Shown: positions 1 through 12,049, counted from the first letter of the stretch. The stretch is DNA of 64,000 nucleotides from Adenophora triphylla var. japonica (GCA_022495995.1 JAFEMH010003617.1:99501-163500); one strand, 5' to 3'. Made by a program: numbers and translations. Notes: generated by a model not told the origin, from the letters alone.

Positions 1-420
1 ATATCTCATGATATAAACATTAAATAACGCCCATGAAATAATAAATATGAACATGCTAATAAGATCATGATTTCTATAAACGGGACACCGGTCGACTATA
101 TAACACAATTCAATGTTCCACTTATTTTCGAGTCCAGAGACGGATCAATATTCAAATCAAATGGTTGGCCGCCCACAACGGAGCCGTTCCAACTCCAAAA
201 CAAAAACCGAGTCTATTGCGACCAGACACAATAACAACCCCACATTTATCAAATCATTTCTCTAATCAAAACTTGAATACGATTAATCATTCTAGGGAAA
301 CTAAGTTGCCTTTCCACTAGCTTACTGCACAATTTACATCTTTAGGATACCAAGTCTTTGAAATTCACAACATCTTTCAAAATTTCAAAGGATAGATAAA
401 AAGAGATCCAGTGAGACTCG

Positions 421-580
421 AATGGTTTATTTATTTAAAACTGTCCCATACCAGTTTTAATTAACTAAACCACTCAAAATCATTAAGAAATCTTTAAAAT
501 TTTGATACGTTAACAAAATAACTCGAGTGATCTAATTATCTACAACCGTCCCATACCAGTGGTAGATAATTAAATTACTC
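421..580. other. Pair of long hairpins with the same apical sequence
   Basis: Two inverted repeats, about 421-473 and 525-580, fold into long stems. Both carry the same apical stretch GTCCCATACCAGT, but the stems differ: TTTAAAACTG against CAGTTTTAA in the first, AATTATCTAC against GTAGATAATT in the second. Pairing is kept while the stem sequence changes. They lie in the leader of the left-edge retrotransposon, about 105 bp apart. Function unknown. Confidence 0.5.
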
Positions 581-2423
581 ATGATTTTAATGCACACCAA
601 AGACTGCTTCATTGACCTTATTAAATCATACTATCCCCGAAGGGAATACAAATACTCACACGGATGTCCAATATAAAATCCCAAGTTCTAAAACACATTT
701 AAAACAATTTTTAACATGATATTCTTGTTCGACCTCTATTTATAGTATAGCCACCACTCATAATATTTATACTTAGTTAAATTCTTTATAAGAAAACAAA
801 ATCTTGCAATACTAATACTATCCCGATAAATAACACTAAAAACAATCATTAAGATTATAAACTAGGTAAATCATCCTCAAATTGCAATTACACCTTAATA
901 GTACTGTAACTAACTTACCTCTCGATAACCATCAACAACTCAAAATTCACATAACGCCCATACCTACCAAACATCACACTAATTCCTCATATGAGTCACA
1001 CAACTAAGTCGACCTATAGGGTGAAATCATCCTAAAGTATTCTTCCTCCCAATAAGATTCATCCTCATTTTATTTCCTCAACTAATGATAATCGTCTCTC
1101 AAAACAACCCAGATACATATATTATCAATTTCTGAAGTTGATCCTATAAGTCACCGACACTACATCTATTATACTTCTTCACATTTACCCTATTTACTTC
1201 TCCATAACCAATACACAACCCCAGACCAAAACGGTCATACTAGATACAAATGTTGTCTTAAGTATATCCTTACAACAAATATTCACCGCAATTGTAACAC
1301 TAAAAAAATTCAACTAATAACCATTTGGCATCCTACAAATTTCTACAACCAGTCATGCAAATTATCAACAAGTGATAACGAATACTTATTGCTTACAGTT
1401 ACCAATTTGATATCTCTATAATCTATAATTAATCACCAAGTATCATCTTTTCTAAATACAGTAACAATTTATCCTTACTGAGAATCGCTAAGCTAGTTAT
1501 CTTCTTTATCAATTAATTTCTCAAGTTGAATCATCAATTCCATCATCCCAATTTGTATACTCTATCTAGGGATCCGAATACCAAAATAGTGACTTATATC
1601 TACTCAGCTTCAATATCCTGGTATGATACCTGATGAAAACCCATTTTTGAAACTCACTTGAAAAACACCACTTAGTCAACTTATAGGGTGATATTACTTA
1701 CAAAAATATCTGATTTCCTATTCAATTTAGTAGCAAGAATTAAATCAATCTCTCCTTAGAGAATACTTATAGCACATAAGGCAAAGATATATGAGTTCCC
1801 TAAGATCTCTTACTCGCGATATTCTATAACTCATAAAATCTCACTTAGACTATCACTTTCAATACTAGTCTCATATATCTAGTCTCCACCACGAGACACC
1901 AATGTATAAATAACCATGCAATTATACAACCATAAACTACTCTTAATTAGGCCATACTTTCGACATTTATGCATATATGATAAAATAGCAAAAAAATGAC
2001 TCATCCGCCTCTACCACACACGGAGGCAAATCAAACATATATAAGGAGACTCGCTTCCTGCGACAGTCCTCCCAAATCATAATCACCCTGATACACGATA
2101 ATGATTCAAGGTACTCTCCCGTAGGAATAGAACCTCCAACACATAAGGCAACTTCTAGGCCAATTAAGCAAATAAAGATGAAATGTAATGCCACAAGAGA
2201 GCGTATGAACGAGGATTTATAAAAGTATGAATCCTAACTCCTGAGACAGGTAAAATACCTCAAATGATGGTGGGGAAATCTATCTTTCCAAAACTCACCT
2301 TTCCTTGATTCCTTGGTTGGTCAATATCATTTTCTGTCTTTGAACAAATTCCTGCATTAAACTCTCGACGTCAGTTATCACACACTCTCACTCAGCTAGA
2401 CTCTACCCGAGAACTCTAACCGA

Positions 2424-2435
2424 GCTTTGATACCA
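2424..2435 (-). other. Primer-binding site, initiator tRNA-Met type
   Basis: The minus strand reads TGGTATCAAAGC two bases inside the LTR end. The canonical plant site complementary to initiator tRNA-Met is TGGTATCAGAGC, so there is one mismatch. Position and sequence fix both the LTR boundary and the minus orientation. Confidence 0.75.
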
Positions 2436-3307
2436 ACTGAGAGGACCCCGACCCGGAACCTACACGTGTCCCGAGCTGGAGCATCCTCAAACTAACCCAA
2501 ATCTCCTAATACTTTAAAAACTTTGATTTAACTTCCAAACATAAACACAACCATTTCAAAATAATTCTACTCCTTCCACATTGGAGGAAAAGTTGACCAA
2601 CCATGAAAATAATAAATTGTTTTAGTTACAAAACATATCGAATATAATATGGAATTAAAGTTTATGAATACAACCCTTTAAAAGAATTATGCTAACAAAC
2701 ACTTTCTACCCAATCTAAACATAACCCGACAATTCCCAAAATACCACTTCTAACTCCTTTCCGCCCTTACTCGGTCGGTCCACCTGTCTCGGGATCTAAA
2801 ACAGTAAAGGGAGAGGGGTGAGAATAAATCTCAATGAGCTATTATGAATGCAGCAAGATGTCATACAAGATGCAACACGTAGCATGGTAACACTTAACAC
2901 ATTATGAAAGCGGTAAACACCTTACGTTACCTCATTTTACCTTTCCCGTCTGAACAATAAGTCGTACAACGTGGGAGTAAAACTCCACTCTTTGGTGAAT
3001 TGCCTCCAGCACATTCACCTCTTATAGGACTCATACCCCGAGAGATCCATATAAGAAAGGATACCTATATTAGAGTATCCGATAATAATATCGTCCTCCG
3101 TACAACAATCGCAACAGGTCTGTAAAGGCTTCTTCATGCTCAATACAGTCGTTAGCACAGCCCCACTCCGTGGCCACAGAGGGGGAAGGGTCACCGGTAT
3201 GATGTACCTTCAACCACTTATAGAACAAATCCATAATTGATTGAATTCCATCATACCCACCCGAACATAAACACGTTCAAGCACATAATAGATACTTGAA
3301 ATAAATC

Positions 3308-3660
3308 CACAAAACGGGATAATAATATAACAACATGGTAATGTATACTCATGCCAATCAATACCATAATGCAACATTTAAGTAATACACTATGCATAAT
3401 ACCCTTAACGAGTATACATTCAAGTAAGGTATCCATATAACTACATAATCCACGCCGGGATACAATATAACAATACCAAATAATCCCCAAAGGGGATAAA
3501 CAATATAGCCACATGGTAAAATATACTCATGTTCAATCAATATCATAGTACAACATTTAATTAACACACTATGCACAATATAAACAATGTATATGAACTC
3601 AAGTAAGGCAACAATATAACCACATAATCCACACCGGGATACAATACAATCATGTACCAA
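3308..3660. repeat. Internal direct duplication in the LTR, period about 178 bp
   Basis: Segments starting near 3308 and 3486 match over about 95 bp each (shared GGGATAA, ATATACTCATG and ACACTATGCA blocks), with a weaker third partial copy after 3600 marked by CACACCGGGATACA. The two overlapping minus-strand frames here are by-products of the duplication. Confidence 0.65.
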
Positions 3661-4182
3661 TTAATCCACACCGGGATACACCACAATAACTTGCCAAATA
3701 ATCCATACTTAGGATATTACGGTATACACCAAATTCAATAATTCCACAAATTGGGATAATAATGCCACCAGGCGATACATGCTCATCTTCCATTAACGAA
3801 ATAGTGAAACTTATGGTTTCTACGCTATTTCTAACTAATCACCAAGGATAGGGGAACAAGTAAAGTCACCAAGTACCATAAACCAAACCTACGAAGTCAT
3901 TACTTAACCTTGAATAATCTTAATGAAAGTGCAAGACCTACTTCCCAAGTTTGGACCACTTTCCGAACAATATTTAACTACTCCCACAATTCCATTTCGA
4001 CCAAATAAGACGTCATGGCCAAGCCAAAGTATCCTACTCTAACTCAGGTTAAAGAGGATCAATTCGTATCCGGGTTGATTAGGTTCTACTAATTTATATT
4101 GGGTGGGAGTCACCATTTATAAGAGGTCAACAAACTTGCTAAACGATCCTAGTTTAAATTAAGAAAATTTGGTTCAGGGTCT

Positions 4183-4289
4183 TGGGCGACCGCCCTAACC
4201 ACTTGGGCGACCGCCCAAGTGGACTTCAAAGGAATATAGACCTCCTGCCATGATGGGCGGCCGCCCAAGCCCCCATGGGCGACCGCCCA
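4183..4289 (-). promoter_or_regulatory. Four GC-rich 14-bp palindromes in two pairs
   Basis: Copies of TGGGCGACCGCCCA, or one-base variants of it, start at 4183, 4204, 4254 and 4276. Spacing within pairs is 21 and 22 bp; between pairs it is 71-72 bp. Each unit is nearly self-complementary, so each could form a hairpin or bind a dimeric factor. They stand out strongly from the AT-rich surroundings. The same layout appears in the copia element at 45137-45318. They could be transcription-factor sites, or RNA hairpins if transcribed. Confidence 0.6.
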
Positions 4290-5195
4290 AGCCTCCTCCA
4301 GCCCATTTTTTTCAGATTTTAACCCCTTTTAACCCTAGTTCTTCTTTCCCTCTACCATTGCTTGATCAAGAACACCAAAGGATACCTTCATCTTACCAAG
4401 TCCCATTCAAAACATATAAACTCACAACCAAGTAATCCTAGATCTTTTATCTCTACCCATTCCACCCATTTCAAACCCTTCTAATGATCTTCCTTGAACC
4501 CTAACTTCAACAATGTTCATTTTCTAATCAATCAACTCCCATTTAGGTTTCCAAGCAAGGAATCAACATCACAAGGCCAAGAACAATAATCAAAGAACTC
4601 ATGAACACATAGAAGAAGGGAATTATAACAACTCACTTGGATTTTATAAGGAAAGATTGATCTTTCTAACTTGATGGCTTCCTCTAGGTGATCCAACTTC
4701 AATGGTGCTCTAATACTTGAATTTGGTGAAGAAATGTCTTGGATTCCAAAGCTTGGGAGAAGGGAGCTTCAATGGAGTATCTTAGTTTCTCTAGGGAAGT
4801 AAGAGTGAAATGAATGAAGGAGAAGGGGGAAGGGAGTAAGAGGAGGGGATGGAGGTGACACTTGGCATGCATAGGAGGGAGTAATACAATTGGCCCCCCT
4901 TCAAAAATAAACCAAGGCTTTCACCCTAACTCATTTTAAAAATAAATCCTTATCTTAAATAATTCATCCTACCCAATTACCTCCTTGTACTATTTAGCAT
5001 ATTCCCATTTTTATTATTTCTCCAAGTTTCTTTATTTAATGTCTAATAGTTTCATAAAAGATTCTAAATTTACTTCTCACCCAATTTATCTTAATTTAAG
5101 AATTTAAAGACATAATTGAACACATAAGTTAACATAAATATTTGAAGCATATAATATAATATTTAAAATTAGTGCCTAGGATTGGGGTCGTTACA

Positions 5196-5410
5196 CCAAT
5201 CCTACACCCTACCCCCACGTACCCTACACCCACCTCACTCCCACCCTATATACCTACCCACCCTCAATCACCCACTAACCCATCCCAACCCCTACCTTCA
5301 CCCTACTAATTTTACCCCACCCACACACCCCACTTCACCACTCTACCCTACCCTACCCTATCCTAACCCCCACCCCATAATATCCCTACCCACCTACTCT
5401 ACCTATACTA
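5196..5410. repeat. C-rich CCCTA-like low-complexity tract
   Basis: About 215 bp of the plus strand are built almost only from C, T and A, with many CCCTA, CCCAC and CCTACC words and nearly no G. It begins exactly at the outer end of the LTR. It resembles a degenerate TACCC minisatellite. The exact plant telomere unit CCCTAAA is not repeated here. An 81-residue open frame across it is a composition artefact. Confidence 0.6.
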
Positions 5411-5843
5411 GATTGTGTTTTTATTGATTTTTTTTTTTTTTAGATTTATCAATTACGTGAAAATGATTTTTTGAAAAATGTTTTTCTTATATTTACCAAA
5501 CAAGCGAATGTCATATTACGGATAACATTTTTATTTTTCATAAACCATTTTCCGAAAGTCGTTTTACGCGACAAAAACGGAGCCTTAATTCTTTCAAAAT
5601 GTTATGTTTGTTTTCTAAGCATTTTATAATTTATGTTTTATGTAGCTTGCCCAAGTATTTACCATTTTTGTTTATATTTGAATATTGAATTTCTGACCTT
5701 CTCTACAGAAAATAATATCTGATGTTGTTCTAGATAGATAAAGCACTTTGGCTATATTATGATTTGCACTTGCACAGATCGATGGTTGGGTAGGATTAAT
5801 GGTCATTGCTCAATTAAATTCCTTTTACACCCAGTAGAGTACT

Positions 5844-5870
<27 letters not shown>
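5411..5870. other. Low-copy AT-rich DNA, no gene seen
   Basis: AT-rich sequence with a T-run of about 27 at 5847-5873. No coding, RNA or repeat signature beyond the homopolymer. Confidence 0.4.
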
Positions 5871-5874
<4 letters not shown>

Positions 5875-6264
5875 CCAAAATCTAGCTCAAAAAGATGCTA
5901 TTTACAAAAATAAAATAAAAAATGTAAGATGTGATATTACAAAAAAACTAATTTTTTTCAATTAAAACAACTGATAAATGCATTTTTCAATGTAAAATGC
6001 TTTTATCAGTTGTTTATAACTGATAAATTCACTTATGAGTTTTTTAAAGGGTATTTTGTTGATTTTTTGATTAAACAACTGATAAATGCATTTTACATTG
6101 ATAAATTCTTTTATCAGTTATTTGTAACTGATAAATGTATTAATCAGTTATTCGACAGATAAACGAAAAAAAATATTTTTTTAAAAAGGTAGTTTTTTGT
6201 AATATACAACTTGTGTGGGTTTTGTTTTTGTAATATTCATCTTTTAAAATTAGTTTTTGGTAAT
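5871..6264. mobile_element. Foldback MITE with long inverted repeats
   Basis: The arms are inverted copies: left 5871-5950 (TTTACCAAAA, AAAAAGATG, GATATTACAAAAAAACTA) and right about 6190-6264 (TAGTTTTTTGTAATAT, CATCTTTT, TTTTTGGTAA). Identity is good over roughly 75 bp each. Between them AACTGATAAA and its complement TTTATCAGTT alternate in two nested hairpins (about 5966-6014 and 6074-6123). The whole unit can fold on itself. No TSD was established. Foldback or Mutator-derived MITE is the best guess. Confidence 0.55.
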
Positions 6265-7693
6265 GCCCCTTTTTTTTTCTCCGTCGTAATTCTTGCACTA
6301 TCCCTATCAATGTTTCATGAATCTTGCACCAAACTAAGGATAATTTATGCATCTAGTTCCACTTGAACACTGACTGTTTAACTATGTCGCATTAGAACAA
6401 AGTGCACTGCATCCACTACTATTACGTACACACAACTAGCTAAATGTTATGATGAAGTGCAATTATGTCGCGTAGGGTCAAAAGAGAATGTGCTTTATCT
6501 TTCATCTTCTGTTACTGATGATCATGGCGGGCAATTTATTAGAAAATCATGCTGGCTTTTTTTCTCGAATTTTGGCAGGAAGAACTGAAGACCAAGGAAG
6601 CAGTGGGAACTTAGTGCTCCTGTAGCCCATGGAGAAATTGGCACAGTGTATTAGTGGAAGACTTCTTAAAGTTAACTATGGAGAGACATCTTTATTCACA
6701 AAATGTATGCCCTGGGTGGGTTATGGACCTTGGCTACGTAATACGACTGCACCAATAGTTTAACGAGATCAAATGGTAATCGCACTCATGAATGGGCCAC
6801 ATGTACATGTACGGGCGGAATAAAATATTCCTGAATAATCTTTAAATGTGGATCGTTGAAATTGAAATAAACAATCAAAATTATGTGCACATATCTGCCG
6901 TGCGATCATCCAACTGCATGGACCCAGAAATCAACTTGTGGGTCTTGACTTGCATCATTGTCATCAAATAGTCATACTCATAGAAACGATCATGTCCCTG
7001 AGTCATGACTAACTCATCTCCGTCTATCTTAAAACAATTCCCCCTCGGTCTCAAAAAAATGCTTTCATGTGATATTTTAGTTTATTTTAAAAAGATAGTT
7101 TTATTTTCAAATTATTAGGTTAAAATTATCAAATTTCCAAAATTATAATTATTAGCTAAGAAAGAAAATGAAGAGATGAGAGTCAACCAATGAAGTAACA
7201 GAGTAATAAGTAAATTTTATTTATTTTTAGAGTAATAAGTAAACTTTATTTATTTTTAGTGATGAAAATGAAAAAATATTATTAAAATGTGTGTGTTATC
7301 AAATGAGGCTATTAAATATTATCTCCGAGACTCCGTCTCAAAATAAAAATAAGAGTTCTACATTTTTATTTTTCATGTTAAGTTTATCATTCTCTTCTAA
7401 TTATGGGCTTTTTAAACACAAATATTGTGGAATACTTGGACCGTATCCGAATCAAAATGGGCTTTTTGACCCATCGCCACTAACATACGCTTAACATCTT
7501 TCCTAGCATCATGTTGGTTTGTTGTTTTAACCTAATTCTGGAGGTGAAACCATAAATTTTTTAAAACGAAAGTTTTCTTAAAGAATAAAAATTATATTTT
7601 CATATAAAATTTTGGTAAAAAGGTAGATCAAAATGGTATTATAATATAATTTTACCATGCATAAAAAGATCGAAATTGATAAAAAATATATTA
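6265..7693. other. Low-copy DNA with possible Stowaway-like arms
   Basis: No open frame with recognisable similarity. Near 7042-7110 the sequence CCCCTCGGTCTCAAAAA, and near 7330 CTCCGTCTCAAAATA, resemble the left arms of Stowaway-like MITEs. Matching right arms were not found, so these are at most truncated copies. AGAGTAATAAGTAAA is duplicated around 7200-7245. Confidence 0.3.
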
Positions 7694-7698
7694 TAATG

Positions 7699-8300
7699 TG
7701 ATGATGCAGAAAACGATTCACATCAGCATTATTCCAGCAATAGGTTGATCTACAGAACCTGAAACCACGAACAAACGACTTGCCGGGATAGTCTCCAGCT
7801 AATACCCTCCGGCGTGATGATGAGATGTCGAGTTATATGATAATATAAACTGTATGGAACATATTATCAAAATAGCCAAGATGAAATTACCTTTTTACGT
7901 GAGATGTAGTCTGGTATATATAGTGGTGCCTTAGGATTGATAGGAATCCCTTGACGCATGTGTTTGTAGGCGTAGCGATCTCCGTGATTGTAGGAGACGA
8001 TTATAGATTGAGTCGTAGATAGACGCACGTGTTTGTAGGTCGACGTCGCATGAGTATTCGAGGTCGACCTGACTTCGTGCCATGGCTTGGCATGGATTGC
8101 ACAAGTAGATGATCGTATATCGGACGAAGCTAGCTCGGGATCAAAAATGGTCGGACAATGAGCTTGGTCGACTGATCTTTATTGTTGGGCCGTTGGAGTT
8201 GTAAAAAACTAGATTGGCCCATTCACTGGATGTGCCTTTGTAATAGTTCAAATGTTGGGTTTCATACGTTGGGCCTGGCCCGTCGCTTTTATTCCGTTCA
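7699..8300 (-). repeat. 3' LTR of element A
   Basis: It aligns along its length with 30720-31320. Both start TGATGA on the plus strand and end GTTCA. It is preceded by TSD taatg. One short stretch near 7954-7972 looks replaced by a copy of nearby sequence (CATGTGTTTGTAGG, also found close by near 8029). Confidence 0.85.
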
Positions 8301-8315
8301 GTTGCCCCCAATTTT
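8301..8315 (-). other. Polypurine tract of element A
   Basis: The minus strand reads AAAATTGGGGGCAAC directly before the 3' LTR start TGAACGG. Purine-rich sequence at this exact position is where plus-strand priming occurs in LTR elements, and it confirms the minus orientation. Confidence 0.7.
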
Positions 8316-8586
8316 CTGAGTTGACTTTTTCGGCCAGGAAGTTATGAAAAATTTCGTGATGACTTACGTTTCTTGCTGTTGGAGAGTCGACTAGGTAAAT
8401 GTAGGTCGCTTTCGACGATTGACTTTTGGCTGTTGGATGAGCTGTTTAATGCGACGTAATTTTCGCCTTAATGGGACAGCTGTGGCGATTGGACAGCTGC
8501 CTTGGGAACCGTTGTGGAACATTTATTCTGACATCGGAACGGTTATGTCCCCCACCATTTCCAATTCAGGTAAGGAAAAGAAGGCG

Positions 8587-8594
8587 TATAAAAG
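8587..8594 (+). promoter_or_regulatory. TATA box for the antisense gene of element A
   Basis: TATAAAAG lies in a GC-richer context on the plus strand, about 200 bp upstream of the first good ATG (8793) of the antisense gene. A start of transcription near 8615-8620 would be expected. It lies between the polypurine tract and the coding region, outside the LTR, so it looks like a promoter of its own rather than read-out from the LTR. Confidence 0.5.
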
Positions 8595-8792
8595 GAAGGA
8601 TTCCTTTCCTTTTCACACTTTACAATCTTCAAGCTCTTAAACACCCAGCAAGAACAAACAACAAGGAATTCGATTTTCAGGCGTAATCAATCTTCCCGTT
8701 CCATCGTTGTGCCTCGTTTCTTCCCAATTTAGCAAGGTACCCTTCCATTTCTCTCCTTTAGGTTTAATTTTAAGCTTTCATTGCAAATCGGT

Positions 8793-11700
8793 CATGGCTA
8801 TGACCTTTGACTCCAAGCTAGGTGCTAGGTGCGGGTATAACTGTCTAAACCTAAGGGTTTACAAGAGGTTAGAGGGCCCACAGAGGGAGTTGACCAGAGA
8901 TGAGTGTATAACTATTTTGAATAGGTGGAGCCTGTTTTATGGCGAGCTAGGGTTTCCAGCTGGTGAGAGCATAGGGGATTTGGAGGCGGACGATCCACAG
9001 ATCATTTGCTTTCGTCTTTTCAACAAACTGATAGACCACCTCATAATCTTCTACATTAAGTCCAATAAACCCCCCTTTCCTAAAGATATATTAGCCTTCT
9101 CAGGGAAATCTAGGTCGTCCTTAGATAGTTCGGAACATACTTCAACTAGGTCTGATTCCTTTGTTTCTGTGTCTTCCGTAGATACGGCAGCTCAACAGGC
9201 TTCGACCTCCTCCTCATCGAGCTCTTCCTACGGTAATATATTGGAAAAATTTTGCTCGACTGTGGTTCCAGGTCGCAATGAGAGGGGATATGTGGCCCCC
9301 AAGCTGACAATAGGGAGGAAAAATGTAGAGTCTCGAATCAACATCCTCCATGACTTTTTCGAAGTGTCTCGAGAAGATTTCCACCTAACCCATTATACTG
9401 AAAGGCAAAGGAAGGCCCAATCTTGGGTGTATTGGGGCCTGAGTAAAACTAATGCAGCCTTTTACTACGTCCAGTTTGAGGTCGGCTTACGCCTACCTCT
9501 TGATCCCTTCATTTGTGAGATTCTTGAGTGTTTGGCCGCTGTCCCTATGCAGTTGGGCGCCAATACAATGAGGGTATTGGTTTGATTTTCCATGGTGAGC
9601 AGGTTCGTGGGGGTACGAGCCTTGTATGCATGTATTTAGAAGGTTCTTCAAGGTAGTGATGAATGACAAAACTTTTGGGATCAGAACCCCAGCCAAGGCC
9701 AAGGCCCCTAAGCTGTTTGTCAACCTGCCCGACAAGGTTTCTAGGTGTAACAGTCATATGATATTGGTGGAGAGTAGGAAGGGATGGGAATTCCCTTTAC
9801 CCGAGGCAGATACCCCGCCTATGAATATGGAAGACTATTGGGTCCCAGAGTGGAGCGATGAGCTCACTAGTAGGTTGATACTAGTAGCTCGGAGGAGCAC
9901 TATTAGTTGGGCTACCCTTGGGTCGAACAAAGACATTTTCATCTAAGCAGGGATGATGTTGGGCGGAGATGGAGGGTCGCCCCTCTTGTACCAATCACTA
10001 GGAGCCTCAGATACCCCGATTGGGTCATCCATGAGAGGGAAAAGTTCGAGTCACAATGCCATTATTGCAAGAAGAAGCCTGGTCATTGCAGAGGTCTAGT
10101 TCACTGTGGCGGTTAAGTACTTGGACTTTTTCTGTAATTTTTCTGTCACTTTGCTCGCATATTTATGTATTGACTGTTTCGTTTTGATCGTACAGTTTTA
10201 ACAGCTGAACAAGAGGCCAATATGAACAGAATTGTCGACCTCGGAGATAGGAGGAGAAACAAGAAAGCACACGGAGCTGCCAATGCCAGGGCCAGCAGAG
10301 AGAAAGAGACCGAGGATAGAAATGCCTTGCTCCCCAAGGCAGGAGTGGGGATGATCCCCGTTGATGGGACCGGGCCGGTAGAGCCCATTGAGCATCAACC
10401 TCTAGAGGGGGTGCATAGAGAAGAGAGGGAGGTCGACCAATCGACCGAGAATGCATCGAGCTCCGAGCCCAGGCATGAATCAGCTGGGGAAGACCCCCAC
10501 AATGTAGTTGACTTGGAGCTCTATGTCGACGATCTTGAAGAGATCGAGGTCGACCCACCTCTTGGGCGACTTAGGAAGAGGTCCCGTGCCAATCTGGACT
10601 TGACCAAGCTGGCACCTCCAGAGCATCTGGCTCTGCATCAAGCCATCCACCTCCCCATGCTCTCTCTGCCTGAAGCACCGAAGAAGTGCAGGCCATTGTG
10701 GAGAGGCTAAGTGATGTCCCTCCCCTTACTGGCATTAATAGCTTGAGCCGCCAATACCCCGATCTGGGTTTGGGGCAAATTATAGTGAGGAGGGCAGCAG
10801 ATAGAGACATGCTGGCCCAATTTGTTGAGGAGGGGCTCACCCCAGAAGAGTATAGCAATAGGTCGGGCCTACCTGCTTCCGAGGTACAACTTATATTTTC
10901 CTTTTGTTCATTGTTTGTCCGTCATCATTTTAGTCGTCATTTATATAATTGTCTTCTCTTTAACTGTGTAGTCCCTCTCCCTGACGGAGTAGGCTAAGTA
11001 CAGCTGGCGGGCTACTATTGAGAAGGAGCAGATCGCCTCCTCCAATTACTCTAGGAAGGCTAGGGAGGTCGCTGTGTTAGGGAGAAGCTCACAGAGTCTC
11101 ACTCCCAGTGTCGGGTTATCCAGGCCGCCTACTTCAACGCTGAGAAAGAGCGGGATGATGCTCTGGCTGCTCTGAAGGTTGCTAAGGAACAACTTGTTCC
11201 TCTTCAGGACCAAGTGGATTCCTGGGCTCCGACCAAGGCGGCACTGGGAAAGAGGCCGCTCTGGCCAAGCAGGAGAAAGTGAAAGCTGAGGGTCAGGTCG
11301 AGCAGCTGTCTGGTATGGTCCAAGACCGTACTCGAAGGATGGAGTAGATGAACAAGGACCACCAGACATCTAGGCTAAGATGGGAGTAGGAGGATTTAGC
11401 CCAGGAGAAGGCCGTTATAGAGATGTTCAAAATCAGCGATGAGTGCTACAATATTATAGTGTCCCGAGCTAGGGACTTCTACAATGTTAGATGCCAACAT
11501 ATGGCTCAACGAGCCTTGATAGATCCCACTGCCGAGCTGCCCGTTGAGAAATTGGCCGAATGGGCCCATGCTTAAAGGTACGACGAGGCAGCTCGGGCTT
11601 GTCATTCTCTTGTTCCTTTCAATGCCAACGACTTGGCCGTTATTGCCCAGCAAGATGCCGAGGATGGGCTAGAGCCCTGGGTTGCTCTTGCTATGGAGCC

Positions 11701-11841
11701 AAGGAACTTCAATTCCATTTTACAAGAGCTCGAGGATGCTGACGAAGTTGAGGAAGAAGATGAGGTCACTCAGGACCAGGAATTCAAAGATGTCGAGCAT
11801 TAAGAGCAACAGGAGCAGCCAAGTAACGATCAAGAAGATTG
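8793..11841 (+). pseudogene. Antisense gene of TAT-type retrotransposon (transposase_28 / mobile-domain-like), decayed
   Basis: A plus-strand coding region lies opposite to gag-pol. The first part (8793-9585, starting MAMTFDSKLG) has a Ser-rich stretch and then the block WVYWGLSKTNAAFYYVQF...LPLDPFI, the type of sequence found in antisense ORFs of plant TAT elements and in putative gypsy-type transposon proteins. A stop near 9583 and a frameshift near 9610 break it; the homologous frame resumes to 9946. Later parts are 10222-10710 (charged, with EEIEVDPPLGRLRKRSR) and 10686-10881. From about 11050 to 11841 comes a long charged, coiled-coil-like tail (EKERDDALAALKVAKEQL, ending in an acidic segment), with several stops. 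GT...AG gaps at about 10110-10196 and 10882-10969 look like introns. Function in the element is unknown. Confidence 0.65.
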
Positions 11842-12049
11842 ATCTTTTATTTTAGTTTTTGTAATGATTAAGTCTCATACAATTTTTATTTATTGTTTTT
11901 AATCGTCAATGCCTTAGCCCGATTTGGGAGGCAATTTAACTTGAAATATTTTATATTTGGGTAAGTCATGGCCCGCTTTTGGGGGACTTACTACTTTAAT
12001 GCTAGATTAAGTAAGAGATCGACTAAAGTGTTAGTCAAACCAATTTGCA
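11842..12049. other. Spacer between antisense gene and repeats
   Basis: AT-rich 3' flank of the antisense gene (it could hold its polyadenylation region). No coding signal on either strand. Confidence 0.35.

Larger units (their letters stand above)
1..5195 (-). mobile_element. Ty3/gypsy-type LTR retrotransposon, 5' part (leader + 5' LTR)
   Basis: Read on the minus strand, a long LTR (5195 to 2438) is followed at once by a primer-binding site and then by about 2.4 kb of leader or internal sequence that runs off the left edge. The LTR starts TGTAACGACCCC, ends CTCTCA, and has TG/CA ends. That start and an initiator-Met primer site are typical of plant Ty3/gypsy chromovirus-like elements, but no coding domain is visible, so the lineage is an inference. 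The internal part (1-2423) has no open frame worth calling and may be a non-coding (LARD-like) or strongly decayed body. The second LTR is outside the window, so no TSD can be tested. Confidence 0.7.
2438..5195 (-). repeat. 5' LTR of the left-edge element, 2758 bp
   Basis: The plus strand reads TGAGAGGACCCC at 2438 and GGGGTCGTTACA ending at 5195, an imperfect terminal inverted repeat with TG/CA ends. The LTR abuts a primer-binding site on its left. It holds a roughly 178-bp internal direct repeat (3308-3660) and four GC-rich palindromes (4183-4289). Short open frames inside it come from these repeats and are not genes. Confidence 0.7.

Noticed and set aside
1967..2194. 75-residue frame in the leader of the left-edge element
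   Set aside because: It could have been a Gag start, but it has no Gag motif and no continuation in other frames.
3251..3660. Two similar minus-strand frames (87 and 100 residues)
   Set aside because: By-products of the direct repeat in the left-edge LTR. Atypical amino-acid composition.
5340..5400. Interstitial telomere repeat
   Set aside because: The words are CCCTAC and CCCTAT-like, not tandem CCCTAAA. Composition alone explains them.
5182..5427. Pro/Thr/His-rich frame
   Set aside because: Read-through of a C-rich tract with almost no G on that strand. No stop codon is expected by composition.
10163..10558. Minus-strand 131-residue frame
   Set aside because: It overlaps the antisense gene of element A, whose plus-strand frame has the better content. 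The minus strand here is past integrase and holds no pol domain.
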